Of a stretch of 64,000 bases of DNA, positions 8,257 through 17,226 are shown in pieces; position 1 is the stretch's first letter, and every line of letters starts with the position of its first letter. Source of the stretch: DATBSK01 sp964532485 (GTDB taxonomy: Bacteria > Actinomycetota > Acidimicrobiia > IMCC26256 > PALSA-555); contig CAZHKE010000002.1 of the NCBI GenBank assembly GCA_964532485.1, positions 78,537 through 142,536 on the forward strand. The letters run 5' to 3'. Under the pieces are notes generated by a model. The model was not told the origin of the DNA, did no database searches, and saw only the letters and a list, made by a program, of their open reading frames with translations. The translations under genes were made by a program, and so were the position numbers.

Positions 8257-9051
8257 ATGCGGGTCGTGACCTGGAACCTCTGGTGGCGCTTCGGGCCGTG
8301 GGAGGCGCGCCAGCCGGCCATCCTCGAGACGCTGCGGCGGGTCGACGCCGACATCATCTGCCTGCAGGAGGTCTGGGAGACCCGTGGCGGGGAGTCGCAG
8401 CCGCGTGCCCTCGCCGAGGCGTTGGGCTACCAGTTCACCGCCGTCGCCGGGCTCGGCCTCGACATGGCCGAGGAGAGCTTCGGCAACGCGATCCTCTCGC
8501 GCTGGCCCATCCCCGATGGCGACGCGCGGGGCCTGCCCGCGCCCGAGGGTCTCGAGGAGCTGCGCAGCGTCGTGCGCGCCGATGTCGAAGGCCCCCGCGG
8601 TCCGTTCCAGGTCTTCTGCACGCATCTCAACTGGCGGCTCGACCAGAGCCACGTGCGCCAGATGCAGGTGGGCGCGCTCTGCGACTTCGTCATGGCGACG
8701 GCCGGCGAGCGCACGTATCCGCCGATCCTGTGCGGCGACTTCAACGCGGAGCCGGAGGCAGACGAGATCCGCTGTCTGACGGGGTACGCGTCGGCGCCGG
8801 TCGAGAAGCTGGTGTTCCTCGACGCGTGGCGCGTCGCCGGAGACGCGGGGCCTGGCTGGACCTGGTCGCGGCGCAACCCCTTCACGGCGGCCGACCCGGA
8901 GCCCGACCGCCGCATCGACTACGTGTTCGCCGGATACCCGGGCGAAGGGGCGCGGGGCGAGATCCTGTCGGCGCGCCTCGAGGGCGTGGAGCCGGTCGAC
9001 GGCGTGCATCCATCCGACCACTACGCCGTGAGCGCGGAGATCCGGTACTGA
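8257..9051 (+). CDS. Endonuclease/exonuclease/phosphatase (EEP) family hydrolase
   Basis: 264-aa Mg-dependent EEP-fold hydrolase. Motifs in order: TWNLWW at the N-terminus, LQEVW (metal-binding Glu), THLNW, CGDFNAEPEADE (catalytic Asp/Asn) and PSDHYAV (catalytic His). The family includes nucleases, inositol-phosphate phosphatases and sphingomyelinases; the substrate is not readable. ATG 8257 has GTGGAG upstream and places the EEP core at residue 1. An alternative ATG at 8200, 10 nt after a TAGTCT box, would add 19 residues. The stop overlaps the PPK2 start by one base, so the two genes are co-transcribed. Confidence 0.87.
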   Translation: MRVVTWNLWWRFGPWEARQPAILETLRRVDADIICLQEVWETRGGESQPRALAEALGYQFTAVAGLGLDMAEESFGNAILSRWPIPDGDARGLPAPEGLEELRSVVRADVEGPRGPFQVFCTHLNWRLDQSHVRQMQVGALCDFVMATAGERTYPPILCGDFNAEPEADEIRCLTGYASAPVEKLVFLDAWRVAGDAGPGWTWSRRNPFTAADPEPDRRIDYVFAGYPGEGARGEILSARLEGVEPVDGVHPSDHYAVSAEIRY

Positions 9052-9884
9052 TGGGCGAGCGCGCGGCGCGCGCGACGGGGCTCGTCGCCGACCTGCGGGT
9101 TCGACCCGGCACGAAGGCCCGGCTGTCCGAGCGCGCGACCGACACGAAGGCGGGGGTGGCGAACAAGGCCGCGGCGGCCGAGGTCATCGCCGACCTGCTG
9201 GTGCGCCTCGACTCGTTCCACGACAGACTCTGGGCGGAGGCCGAGCGCTCGGTGCTCCTCGTCCTCCAGGGCATGGACACCGCCGGCAAGGACGGCGCGA
9301 TCCGCAAGGTCCTGACGGGGCTGAACCCCCAGGGGTGCCACGTCGCGAGCTTCAAGGCGCCGAGCGACGGTGAGCTGGCTCACGACTACCTCTGGCGCGT
9401 GCACGCCGAGTGCCCGACGCGGGGCAAGATCGGCGTGTTCAACCGCTCGCACTACGAAGACGTCGTCGCCGCCCGGCTCGTCGGCGCCGTCACGCCGAAG
9501 CAGTGTCGCCTGCGGTTCCGGCACATCACGGAGTTCGAGCGGATGCTGACCGACGAGGGGACGACCCTCGTCAAGGTCTTTCTGCACATCTCGAAGGGCG
9601 AGCAGCGAGAGCGCCTCCAGGCGCGCGTCGACGACCCGGCGAAGCGATGGAAGTTCCACGAGGCCGACCTCGAGGTGCGCGGGCAGTGGGACGAATACGC
9701 CGCCGCGTACGAGACCGCGCTCACCGAGACGTCGACCGAGCACGCCCCCTGGCACGTCGTGCCGGCCGACCGCAAGTGGGCGCGCGACGCCGCGGTCGCC
9801 GCGCTGCTCGTCGACACGCTGGAGCGCCTCGATCCGAAGATCCCAGACGAGGATCCGGGTCTGGAGGGACTGCGAATCGAGTGA
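9051..9884 (+). CDS. Polyphosphate kinase 2 family protein
   Basis: 277-aa PPK2-family polyphosphate:nucleotide phosphotransferase. It uses polyphosphate to phosphorylate nucleoside mono- or diphosphates. Walker A is GMDTAGKDG at residues 74-82. Walker B lies in GVFNRSHYEDVVAARL. The conserved lid arginines and WKFHEADLEVRGQWDEYA follow. One-domain length and the KVLTGLNPQGCHVASFK sequence fit class III-like PPK2. The start ATG overlaps the upstream TGA (TGATG), indicating translational coupling with the EEP hydrolase. Confidence 0.93.
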   Translation: MGERAARATGLVADLRVRPGTKARLSERATDTKAGVANKAAAAEVIADLLVRLDSFHDRLWAEAERSVLLVLQGMDTAGKDGAIRKVLTGLNPQGCHVASFKAPSDGELAHDYLWRVHAECPTRGKIGVFNRSHYEDVVAARLVGAVTPKQCRLRFRHITEFERMLTDEGTTLVKVFLHISKGEQRERLQARVDDPAKRWKFHEADLEVRGQWDEYAAAYETALTETSTEHAPWHVVPADRKWARDAAVAALLVDTLERLDPKIPDEDPGLEGLRIE

Positions 9885-9909
9885 GCCGGTGTGGCCGGAG
9901 GCGCTGATG

Positions 9910-9926
9910 GTGCCCGTAGGGGGCAC
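9910..9926 (+). terminator. Short hairpin after PPK2 gene
   Basis: GTGCCC, a 5-nt loop and GGGCAC, 25 bases after the PPK2 stop and before the next gene. The stem is only 6 bp and has no T-tract, so support is modest. Confidence 0.3.
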
Positions 9927-9976
9927 GCGCGACCGACTGGCCGCAGGGGTGCCGCGTCGGCCACAATGGACGTTCC

Positions 9977-10630
9977 ATGGCTGTGGAGTCCCGCGATTCC
10001 GTCTCCTTGAAGCCGGCCGAGCTCGACGAGCTGGGTCAGCTCGTCCAGGCGGTCGGACTCCCGCTCGACGACCAGCAGCTCGACACCGCGGTCGAGCACT
10101 TCCCGCTCATCATCTTGGCGTCCGAGGACGACGAGGTGGGCGGCTTCGTGTTCGGCTCGCTCGAGCGCATCGGCGGCACCCCCTGCATCCTCTGGGGGCT
10201 CGGGGCCGTCAAGAAGGGCCGGTCGGCTCGCCCGACGCTCGAGGGCCTCGTCGGTGAGCTCTACCGACGGGCCGCCATCTCGTTCCCCGACGAGGACGTC
10301 CTCGTCGCCGGACGCATCGCGCAGCCGGCCGCATACTCGCTCCTGAGCTCGCTCAGCGACGTGTGCCCCCGCCCGAAGTACAACCCCAACGGCGAGGAGC
10401 GGGCGTGGGGCCGCCGACTCGCCCGGCGGTTCGGCTGCGACAGCCGCTATGACGACCGCACGTTCAAGGTGAAGAAGGGCAAGGGCGCCGAGCCCGTCCT
10501 CGACACCCGCCACGTGAAGCTCGGTGGCAAGGCCGCCGTCGACCTCGTCGGCGTGCTCGACCCCGCCAAGGGCGAGGCCATGATCGCCTACGGCTGGGCC
10601 ATGGCCGAGCATCTCGCCGACGGCATCTAG
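9977..10630 (+). CDS. Conserved-looking protein of unknown function (217 aa)
   Basis: I do not recognise the family. The N-terminal part is acidic with an LxPAELDELGQLV start. The middle has the beta-rich FPLIILASEDDEVGGFVFGS followed by GGTPCILWGLGAVKKG, which would suit an acetyltransferase-like (GNAT) fold but lacks a clear acetyl-CoA pyrophosphate loop. The C-terminal third is basic (RAWGRRLARRFGCDSRYDDR, then KVKKGKG). No signal peptide or membrane segment. A CACAAT -10-like box sits 9 nt before the ATG. Its stop TAG overlaps the stop of the convergent DUF255 gene in a shared CTAG. Confidence 0.7.
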   Translation: MAVESRDSVSLKPAELDELGQLVQAVGLPLDDQQLDTAVEHFPLIILASEDDEVGGFVFGSLERIGGTPCILWGLGAVKKGRSARPTLEGLVGELYRRAAISFPDEDVLVAGRIAQPAAYSLLSSLSDVCPRPKYNPNGEERAWGRRLARRFGCDSRYDDRTFKVKKGKGAEPVLDTRHVKLGGKAAVDLVGVLDPAKGEAMIAYGWAMAEHLADGI

Positions 10631-12651
10631 GCGTCCAGCAGCGCCCGCAGGTCCTCCGGGGTCGTCACCGGGCGCTGGCAGGCGTAGCGCTCGCAGACGT
10701 ACGCCGCAGGCCTCCCGTCGACCAGGGGCCGGTCGGCCAGCAGCGGTGACGCGTCGGCACCCTCGCCGGGTGCCGCGGTGAGCGTGACCGAATCGGGGAG
10801 GTACCGGCCGACGACCTCGCGACGCAGTGCCGCGGTCTCCGGCGCGTCCGGCGGCCCCACGATCGCGATCTCGACGGGTGGCGCGAGCCGGCGGTCGAGC
10901 GCTCCGAGCAGGTACGCGAACGCGGTCGGGTGCTGGCCCAGGAGCGGCGCCATCGCGCGCAGCCACATGGCGGCCGGCTCCTCGTAGCGCGAGTCGCCGG
11001 TCAGCGCCGCGAGTCGGAGCAGCGCACTCGCCGCGAGCGAGTTCTCGGCCGGGGTGGCGTTGTCCTGGCTGTCCTTCGGGCGCACGATCAGCGACTCGGC
11101 GTCGCTCCCGGTCGTGAAGAACCCTCCGCGATCGGGGTCGGCGAACAGCCGGAGCATCTCGTCGGCGACGGCGCGGGCCTCGACGAGCCACTGCACGTCG
11201 TCGACCTCGGCCATCGTCAGCAGTGCTTCCACGAGCGCGGCGTAGTCCTCGGCGTAGGCGGGGATCGCGGCGCGCCCGTCCTGCCAGGAGCGCAGCAGGC
11301 GACCATCGTCGGCGCGCAGCGCGTCGAGCAGGAAGCGGGCGTTCGTGCGGGCCGCGGCCATCCAGTCGTCACGGTCGAGCGCGGCGGCGGCTTCGGCGAG
11401 CGAGCGCAGGAACAGCGCGTTCCAGGCCAGCAGCACCTTGTCGTCGAGCCCCGGTCGCACGCGGGTGTCTCGCTCGGCGCGCAGCACGGACCGCGCGCGC
11501 TGGACGACGTCGGTCGGTTCCTCGGTGCGATCGACGACGTGCAGGATGTTGCCGGAGTAGGACGTGTGCGGGTCGGTGAAGTTCCCGTCGCGGGTCGCGC
11601 CGTAGTAGCGCACGACCGCGGGGGCGTCCCCGCCGAGCAAGGCGCCGAGCTCGTCGAGCGACCAGAGGTAGAACTTGCCCTCCACGCCCTCGGAGTCGGC
11701 GTCCTCGGCAGAGAAGAACCCGCCGGTGTCGTGACGCAGGTCGCGCAGCACGTAGGTGATCGTCTCCTCGACGATCCGGCGGTATCGCGCCTCGCCGGTC
11801 ACCAGGTGCGCGTGCAGGTACGCGCCGGTCAGCAGCGCCTGGTCGTAGAGCATCTTCTCGAAGTGCGGCACGAGCCAGTAGTCGTCGACGGAGTACCGGT
11901 GGAACCCGCCACCGACCTGGTCGTACATGCCGCCCGCAGCCATCGCATCGAGGCTGACCGTCGCCATCTCGAGCGTCTGGTCGTCAGCCGCGCGCGCATG
12001 GCACCGGAGGAGGAAGTCGATCGTCATCGCCTGCGGGAACTTCGGCGCGCGACCGAAGCCGCCGAAGCGCGGGTCGAACTGCGTGCGGATCCGGGCGAGC
12101 GCGTCGTCGAGGATCTGGGGCGACGCCTCGACCTCGCCACCGCCGTCCAGGCTCGCGGCGCGCTCGATCGCGGTGGTGAGACGGCCGGCCGTGTCGAGGA
12201 GGTCGTCGCGGCGGTCACGCCATGCCTCGTCGACCGCGGCCATCACGCGCGGGAACCCCGGCATGCCGGGCCGGTCGCGGCTGGGGTAGTAGGTCCCGCC
12301 GAAGAACGGCTGGCCTCCGGGCGTCAGGAACACGGTCATCGGCCAACCGCCCTGGCCGGTCATGGCCTGGACGGCCTGCATGTAGATCGCGTCGACGTCG
12401 GGCCGCTCCTCGCGATCGACCTTCACGTTGACGAACAGCCGGTTCATCACCTCGGCGATGGCGCCGTCCTCGAACGACTCGTGCGCCATGACGTGACACC
12501 AGTGGCACGACGAGTAGCCCACCGACAGCAGGATCGGCACGTCGCGCTCGCGCGCCGCCGCGAACGCCTCGGTGCCCCACGGGTACCAGTCGACGGGGTT
12601 GTCGGCGTGCTGGCGAAGGTACGGGCTGGTCTGGCTGGCGAGCCGGTTCAC
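10627..12651 (-). CDS. Thioredoxin-fold DUF255 protein (YyaL / SPATA20-like)
   Basis: 674-aa cytoplasmic protein. An N-terminal thioredoxin-like DUF255 domain (about 1-165) carries the CHWC redox-like motif in GYSSCHWCHVMAHESFED and GGWPMTVFLTP. A six-hairpin alpha/alpha-barrel like N-acylglucosamine 2-epimerase follows (KFYLWSLDEL, DDKVLLAWNAL). It belongs to the YyaL/SPATA20 family, whose reaction is unknown. The GTG at 12651 gives VNRLASQTSPYLRQHADNP, the exact family N-terminus; the longer open frame upstream overlaps the ligase gene and is rejected. It lies 76 bp after the acyl-CoA synthetase gene on the same strand. Confidence 0.9.
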   Translation of the reverse strand: MNRLASQTSPYLRQHADNPVDWYPWGTEAFAAARERDVPILLSVGYSSCHWCHVMAHESFEDGAIAEVMNRLFVNVKVDREERPDVDAIYMQAVQAMTGQGGWPMTVFLTPGGQPFFGGTYYPSRDRPGMPGFPRVMAAVDEAWRDRRDDLLDTAGRLTTAIERAASLDGGGEVEASPQILDDALARIRTQFDPRFGGFGRAPKFPQAMTIDFLLRCHARAADDQTLEMATVSLDAMAAGGMYDQVGGGFHRYSVDDYWLVPHFEKMLYDQALLTGAYLHAHLVTGEARYRRIVEETITYVLRDLRHDTGGFFSAEDADSEGVEGKFYLWSLDELGALLGGDAPAVVRYYGATRDGNFTDPHTSYSGNILHVVDRTEEPTDVVQRARSVLRAERDTRVRPGLDDKVLLAWNALFLRSLAEAAAALDRDDWMAAARTNARFLLDALRADDGRLLRSWQDGRAAIPAYAEDYAALVEALLTMAEVDDVQWLVEARAVADEMLRLFADPDRGGFFTTGSDAESLIVRPKDSQDNATPAENSLAASALLRLAALTGDSRYEEPAAMWLRAMAPLLGQHPTAFAYLLGALDRRLAPPVEIAIVGPPDAPETAALRREVVGRYLPDSVTLTAAPGEGADASPLLADRPLVDGRPAAYVCERYACQRPVTTPEDLRALLDA

Positions 12652-12727
12652 GAGTCCACGCGCGTCACCGAGACGCAGCGGAGGCGTGGCCGGACGGCCG
12701 GGACGCCGGAGCGGAGTCGACCAGACA

Positions 12728-14356
12728 TCAAGGAGCGGGGACCGCGCTGGGGTCATGCGGGGGGAGGTTCGCCGTCGCGGTCTGCTTCGCCCACCGGTAG
12801 TCGGGCTTGCCCGACGGGGAGCGGACGATGGCGTCGACGAGCACGAGGTCGCGGGGCACCTTGTACCCGGCGATGTGGTGGCGCAGGTGAGCAACCAGGT
12901 CGTCGAGCGTCGGCGTCGCACCCGGGCGCGGTTGCACGACCGAGACGACCCGCTCGCCCCAACGTTGATCGGGAACGCCGACGACCACGGCGTCGAACAC
13001 CTCGTCGTGCGCCTTCAGCGCGCCCTCGACCTCCTCGGGGTAGACCTTCTCGCCGCCGGTGTTGATCGAGACCGAGCCACGCCCGAGCACCGTGATCGTG
13101 CCGTCGTCCTCGATGCGGGCCGCGTCGCCGGGGATCGACCAGCGGACGCCGTCGACGACCGGGAACGTCGCCGCCGACTTGTCGGGGTCCTTGTAGTACC
13201 CGACGGGGATGCGACCGCTGCGCGCCAGTTTGCCGACGACGCCGACGCCGGCCGGCTCGAGGTCGTCGTCGAGCACGGTGTTGTCGGGCCCCATCACGAA
13301 GCGCGGCTGTGCCGGGATCTCGCCGTCCTTGGTGGCGACCATCTGTCCCTGGCCGCCCGTCTCCGACGAGCCGATGCCGTCGATCACGAGCGTGCTCGGC
13401 AGGTGGGCCGCCAGCTGACGCTTGACCGCCGGCGACAGGATGGCGCCACCCGAGAGGAGCATCACGAGGCTCGAGAGGTCGACCGAGGGGTCGAGGTGCT
13501 CGAGCGCCTCGACCAGCGGCCGCCCCATGGCATCGCCCACGATGACCAGGAACGTCACCCGCTCGGACGCCACGAGCTCCCACACGTGGACGGGATCGAG
13601 GCTGCGCTCGGCGTCGATCACCACCGCGCCGCCTTCGTAGAGCGTCAGGAACGCCATCCAGTGCGCGGTGCCGTGCATGAACGGGCACGCAGGCAGCGCG
13701 CGGCTCGTGCTCGCGCGCGCCCGGTCCACGATCTCCTCCGGTGAGGAGATCGGGTTGCCGATGCCGCCGCCGCCGAACGCGCCGAAGAAGATGTCCTCGT
13801 GGCGCCACATCACGCCCTTGGGCATCCCGGTGGTGCCGCCCGTGTAGAGGATGTACAGGTCGTCGGGGGAGCGGGGCCCGAAGTCGCGCGCCGGTGACGC
13901 GTCGGCGAGCCCGGCCTCGTAGTCGAGCGCGTCCAGAGGCGCGAGATCTTCACCGGTGCCGTCGTCGACCGAGAGATACGACGCGAGCACGGGCAGGCGA
14001 TCGCGCACCGACGCGAGCTTCGGTGCGAACTCGCGATGGAAGACGATCGCCTTGGCGTCGCAGTTGTCGAGGAGATAGCTCAGCTCGTCCTCGACGTAGC
14101 GGTAGTTCACGTTGATCGGCACGGCACGGATCTTGAACGCGGCGAGCATGCCTTCGAGGTACTCGGTCCCGTTGTAGAGGTACAGCGCGACGTGGTCACC
14201 CGCGCCGATGCCGCGCCCGGCGAGCACGTGGGCGAGTCGGTTGGCGCGCTCGTCGGCCTGCGCGAACGTCAGCCGCCGATCGCCGCAGACCAGGGCCTCG
14301 TTGTCGGGAACCGCGTCGACGACGGCTTCCCAGAGATCAGCGAGGTTGTAGTCCAT
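12728..14356 (-). CDS. Acyl-CoA synthetase (AMP-dependent ligase, FadD type)
   Basis: 542-aa ANL-superfamily ligase that adenylates a carboxylic acid and transfers it to CoA. The P-loop YTGGTTGMPKGVMW is near residue 175. The SSETG adenine-binding motif, GDAARIEDDGTITVLGRG (A8 hinge) and SPSGKPDYRWAK with the catalytic Lys near the C-terminus are all present. It resembles actinobacterial FadD enzymes of lipid/steroid side-chain catabolism; the substrate is inferred only from context (P450s, acyl-CoA dehydrogenase, enoyl-CoA hydratase elsewhere in the window). A CACCCT box lies 6 nt before the ATG. Confidence 0.92.
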   Translation of the reverse strand: MDYNLADLWEAVVDAVPDNEALVCGDRRLTFAQADERANRLAHVLAGRGIGAGDHVALYLYNGTEYLEGMLAAFKIRAVPINVNYRYVEDELSYLLDNCDAKAIVFHREFAPKLASVRDRLPVLASYLSVDDGTGEDLAPLDALDYEAGLADASPARDFGPRSPDDLYILYTGGTTGMPKGVMWRHEDIFFGAFGGGGIGNPISSPEEIVDRARASTSRALPACPFMHGTAHWMAFLTLYEGGAVVIDAERSLDPVHVWELVASERVTFLVIVGDAMGRPLVEALEHLDPSVDLSSLVMLLSGGAILSPAVKRQLAAHLPSTLVIDGIGSSETGGQGQMVATKDGEIPAQPRFVMGPDNTVLDDDLEPAGVGVVGKLARSGRIPVGYYKDPDKSAATFPVVDGVRWSIPGDAARIEDDGTITVLGRGSVSINTGGEKVYPEEVEGALKAHDEVFDAVVVGVPDQRWGERVVSVVQPRPGATPTLDDLVAHLRHHIAGYKVPRDLVLVDAIVRSPSGKPDYRWAKQTATANLPPHDPSAVPAP

Positions 14357-14368
14357 GGGCCCAGGGTG

Positions 14369-15565
14369 TCACACACCGAGCCGGTGCAGGGCGGCGTCGA
14401 CGGCACCCCAGCTCTCGGCGACGGACGCGGCATGACACGGCAGGTCGGGCGCGTCTGCGTCGGCTCGCGCCCACAGATCGGCTTCCAGCGGGCCGAGGAC
14501 TGCCCTGACCTCGGCGAGCTGGGCGCCGTCAGACTCGACTCGGTCGCGCAGGGCGGCGAACCGATGCCACGTCGCGGGCTCGGCGAGTGGCGTGGCGACG
14601 TGGTGCGGGGGGAACGCGGGGACGAAGATGCTCGAGCACGGTGTGCCCAGCGCGAACCACGCCCGCGTCGGCGCCCCGGGGTCGGCGGGGAGCTCGGCGA
14701 CCATCGACGACGTGGTCGTCTCGACGACGAGGCCGGGCGCATCGACGTGGAAGCACACCGTGAAGCCGTGCAGGTCCGCATCGACCCCGGTCGGCAGTGG
14801 TGAGAGCTCGTCGAGGTCGGCGCCCGGTGCGCCCCACGGGCCGTGGCCGTGGTCGCGCATCGTCGCCGCGAGGTCCGACGGACGCAACGCCGCGGCACCG
14901 GTGGCGACGCACGCACGCGTCGACGCGAGCCGGTCGTCGGCGGGCACCGTCGGGATCGCGGGATCGCGCCACGTGTCGAAGTCGGCGCCGTCGGGCACGT
15001 CGTCCGACGTCCTGGTCAGGTCGCGACCGAGCGTGACGCGGTTCGAGATCGCCGCGCCGTCGTCCACGCGGCGGGCCGCCCACGTGCGGCCACTCGTCTC
15101 GAGCACCCAGGCGCCCTCCGGGTCCGCGACGAGGAACGACGACCAGTACGGGTCGTCCTTGTCCTCGGCGCAGCGGCCGCCCTGGCCGTGCTGCTCGAGG
15201 AGGTTGGTCATCACGTCGAGCGCGTCGCCGGCCGAGCGCCCGCGCTCGAGCCCGAGCCGCACCAGGTCCATGCCGATCAGCGCCGGCGGCGCGCCGAGGG
15301 GGTCGTCGACGGTGAAGATGCGCTCGTTACCGATCGCGACGCGGTGCTCGTTGACGCCGTGCTCGAGTCCCCACATCCAGTCCGGGCGCGAGCCGATCAG
15401 CGCGCACGCTCCGGCATCGTCGATCTCGATGTGGGTCGCGCGGAGGGTGCCCCCGGCGGGGCGCGCCGGATGCGCCTCCACGACCTGGACCTCGTCACGG
15501 GGCCGGTCGGAGCTCTTCGCGAACAGGGTCCGCCCCGCACCGGTCACGCACAGCGTGTCGCACAT
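14369..15565 (-). CDS. Secernin-like C69 family hydrolase
   Basis: 398 aa, Ntn-hydrolase of peptidase family C69 (dipeptidase/secernin group). The N-terminus MCDTLCVTGAGRTLFAKSSDRP carries the conserved Cys2 nucleophile and the FAKxSDRPxDEVQ signature. Further conserved blocks are GSRPDWMWGLEHGVNEHRVAIGNE and WSSFLVADPEGAWVLETSGR. Members cleave dipeptides or remain uncharacterised, so the role here is unknown. The gene starts 11 bp from a perfect 20-bp inverted repeat that would form a hairpin in its 5' leader or serve as an operator. Confidence 0.88.
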   Translation of the reverse strand: MCDTLCVTGAGRTLFAKSSDRPRDEVQVVEAHPARPAGGTLRATHIEIDDAGACALIGSRPDWMWGLEHGVNEHRVAIGNERIFTVDDPLGAPPALIGMDLVRLGLERGRSAGDALDVMTNLLEQHGQGGRCAEDKDDPYWSSFLVADPEGAWVLETSGRTWAARRVDDGAAISNRVTLGRDLTRTSDDVPDGADFDTWRDPAIPTVPADDRLASTRACVATGAAALRPSDLAATMRDHGHGPWGAPGADLDELSPLPTGVDADLHGFTVCFHVDAPGLVVETTTSSMVAELPADPGAPTRAWFALGTPCSSIFVPAFPPHHVATPLAEPATWHRFAALRDRVESDGAQLAEVRAVLGPLEADLWARADADAPDLPCHAASVAESWGAVDAALHRLGV

Positions 15566-15576
15566 GCCCCTATCTT

Positions 15577-15619
15577 GATGCGTATCTCGAGGCCGCTATG
15601 CGGCCTCGAGATACGCATC
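15577..15619. repeat. Perfect palindrome (20-bp arms), copy A of TGCGTATCT element
   Basis: Left arm 15577-15596 and right arm 15600-15619 are exact reverse complements around a 3-nt TAT spacer. The ends read GATGCGTATCTCGAGG and CCTCGAGATACGCATC. It lies between the stop of the metallopeptidase gene (15625) and the start of the C69 gene (15565), both on the minus strand. A related copy occurs at 22800-22838. No T-tract follows on either side. Confidence 0.9.
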
Positions 15620-15624
15620 GACGA

Positions 15625-17202
15625 TCAGGCGAGCTCGCGGGCCAGGTGGGCCGGGGTGAGGGGTTCCCCGGTGGCCGCCTCGACCAGGTGGTCCCATCGC
15701 TGCGAGCCGCCGGGGGCGAAGAACCGGTCGACGAGCAGCGCGCCGGTGCGACGCTCGTCGACGAGACCGCCGGCGTCGCGGCGCAGCGTCGCGGCGAGCT
15801 GTGACGCGACGAGCTCGCCGTACAGGTAGTTCTGGTAGTAGACGGGCACGACGGCGAGGTGGATCTTCGACGCCCAGTCGGGCGCGTGCCGCCCGTCGGG
15901 TCGACGCACCTGCTGGTGCTCCTCGACGAGGTCCCACCAGAGCGTGTCGAGATCCTGCTCGGGATCGGCGTAGAGCGCGCGTTCGAAGCTCGTCATCACG
16001 AGCACCCACCGGGCGAACGTGAGCAGCGCCGCGCGTCGCGCTCCGTCGAGCCGCGGCCCGAGCTCGTCGAACTCGGTCGTCGGGAGCTCCCCGATCCGAG
16101 CGAGCCAGTCCGGGTCGCGCACGAGACGCCCGAACATCATCGCGATGCCCTCGGTCGTCAGCGCGTGCGATGCCCCGCGGATCAGCCACGGCACGTCGCG
16201 ACGCACCTCACGGTCGTAGATGCCGTGGCCGAACTCGTGGAGCATCGTGTCCATCCATCGCTCGTTCGGCTCGACGTTGCAGAGGACGCGCACGTCGCCG
16301 TCGCGATCGATGTCGATGCAGAACGCGTGCTGACTCTTGCCGTCGCGCGCGTAGAGATCGCTGTTGTCGAGGACAGGGCGCACTTCCAGGCCGAGCCCGT
16401 CGTAGGTGCGCAGCGTGAGCTCGACCAGGTCGCGTTCGGCGAACACCGGATCGAGGTCGATGGCTCCGCTCGTCGGCGGGTCCTGGAAGAAGGGGTCGTC
16501 GAGGTGCCACGGCCGCAGCTCGCCGGCCGCGCATCCGAACCGCGTGGCCAGGGCGTCGTCGAGGTCGGCCTTCCACGCCGTGAACGGGGCCCGCGTCTGG
16601 TGCTCCACCTCGTCGAGGGTCGAGAACAGGCGATGCTCGTCGAGCTCGCTGGTCGCCAGCGCGAGCGCGAAGTGGTCGCGGTACCCGAGCGACTGCGCCG
16701 CCTGGTTGCGCAAGCGAGCCAGCTCGCGGACCTGGTCGGCGACCTCGGCGCCGATCTGCTTCGACGCCTCCCACGCGCCCCGGCGGAGGCCGGCATCGTC
16801 GCTCGTCCGCAGGATCTCGAGGATCGCGTTGTCGTCGACGCGCTCCCCGTCGAGCTCGCCGCGGAACGTGTTGTAGGTGGCCTCGACCGCGGTCTCGAGC
16901 TCGACGAGCCGTCGCCGGAGGTCTTCGGGAACCTGATGTGGCACGAACCCGTCGTGGAGCACGTCGAGCTGGCGGCGCAGCAGCCGGTCGAGGCCTGCGT
17001 CTTCCCGCGCGTCCCGGACGGCGCGGAACGCCTGCTCGTCGGCGAGCGCCCCGCGGAGGGCGAGGTCTGCGTCGGCGCGTCGTGCGTCGGCCTCGGGCGA
17101 TGCCGTCGTGCTCGACTCCCACCACGCTCGCGCCAGCTCGATCTCGAGTGGTCGGAGCCGGGCCTCGAGGTCCTCGACGAGCTGCTGCGCGGTGGTCGTC
17201 AA
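15625..17202 (-). CDS. M2/M3-type zinc oligopeptidase
   Basis: 525-aa soluble metallopeptidase. The zinc motif HEFGH lies in MLHEFGHGIYDREV, with the third ligand Glu expected in GASHALTTEGIAMMFG. The substrate tyrosine region is YYQNYLYGELVASQL. The fold and spacing match gluzincins of the M3/M2 group (oligoendopeptidase or peptidyl-dipeptidase). The start is a TTG at 17202, chosen because TACATT lies exactly 7 nt upstream (17210-17215), the leaderless geometry used by neighbouring genes. The open frame continues upstream without family similarity. It is divergent from the LLM oxidoreductase. Confidence 0.87.
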   Translation of the reverse strand: MTTTAQQLVEDLEARLRPLEIELARAWWESSTTASPEADARRADADLALRGALADEQAFRAVRDAREDAGLDRLLRRQLDVLHDGFVPHQVPEDLRRRLVELETAVEATYNTFRGELDGERVDDNAILEILRTSDDAGLRRGAWEASKQIGAEVADQVRELARLRNQAAQSLGYRDHFALALATSELDEHRLFSTLDEVEHQTRAPFTAWKADLDDALATRFGCAAGELRPWHLDDPFFQDPPTSGAIDLDPVFAERDLVELTLRTYDGLGLEVRPVLDNSDLYARDGKSQHAFCIDIDRDGDVRVLCNVEPNERWMDTMLHEFGHGIYDREVRRDVPWLIRGASHALTTEGIAMMFGRLVRDPDWLARIGELPTTEFDELGPRLDGARRAALLTFARWVLVMTSFERALYADPEQDLDTLWWDLVEEHQQVRRPDGRHAPDWASKIHLAVVPVYYQNYLYGELVASQLAATLRRDAGGLVDERRTGALLVDRFFAPGGSQRWDHLVEAATGEPLTPAHLARELA

Positions 17203-17209
17203 GGGCGCG

Positions 17210-17215
17210 AATGTA
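17210..17215 (-). promoter_or_regulatory. -10 box TACATT, leaderless promoter with a TTG start
   Basis: Minus-strand TACATT, then 7 nt, then TTG 17202. It lies back to back with the plus-strand TACGGT at 17227-17232. Confidence 0.45.
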
Positions 17216-17226
17216 CTCCCGTCCTC

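Noticed and set aside
10930..13065. A 711-codon plus-strand frame across the DUF255 and acyl-CoA synthetase genes
   Set aside because: Covers two well-supported genes on the other strand and has no domain, promoter or ribosome-binding site.
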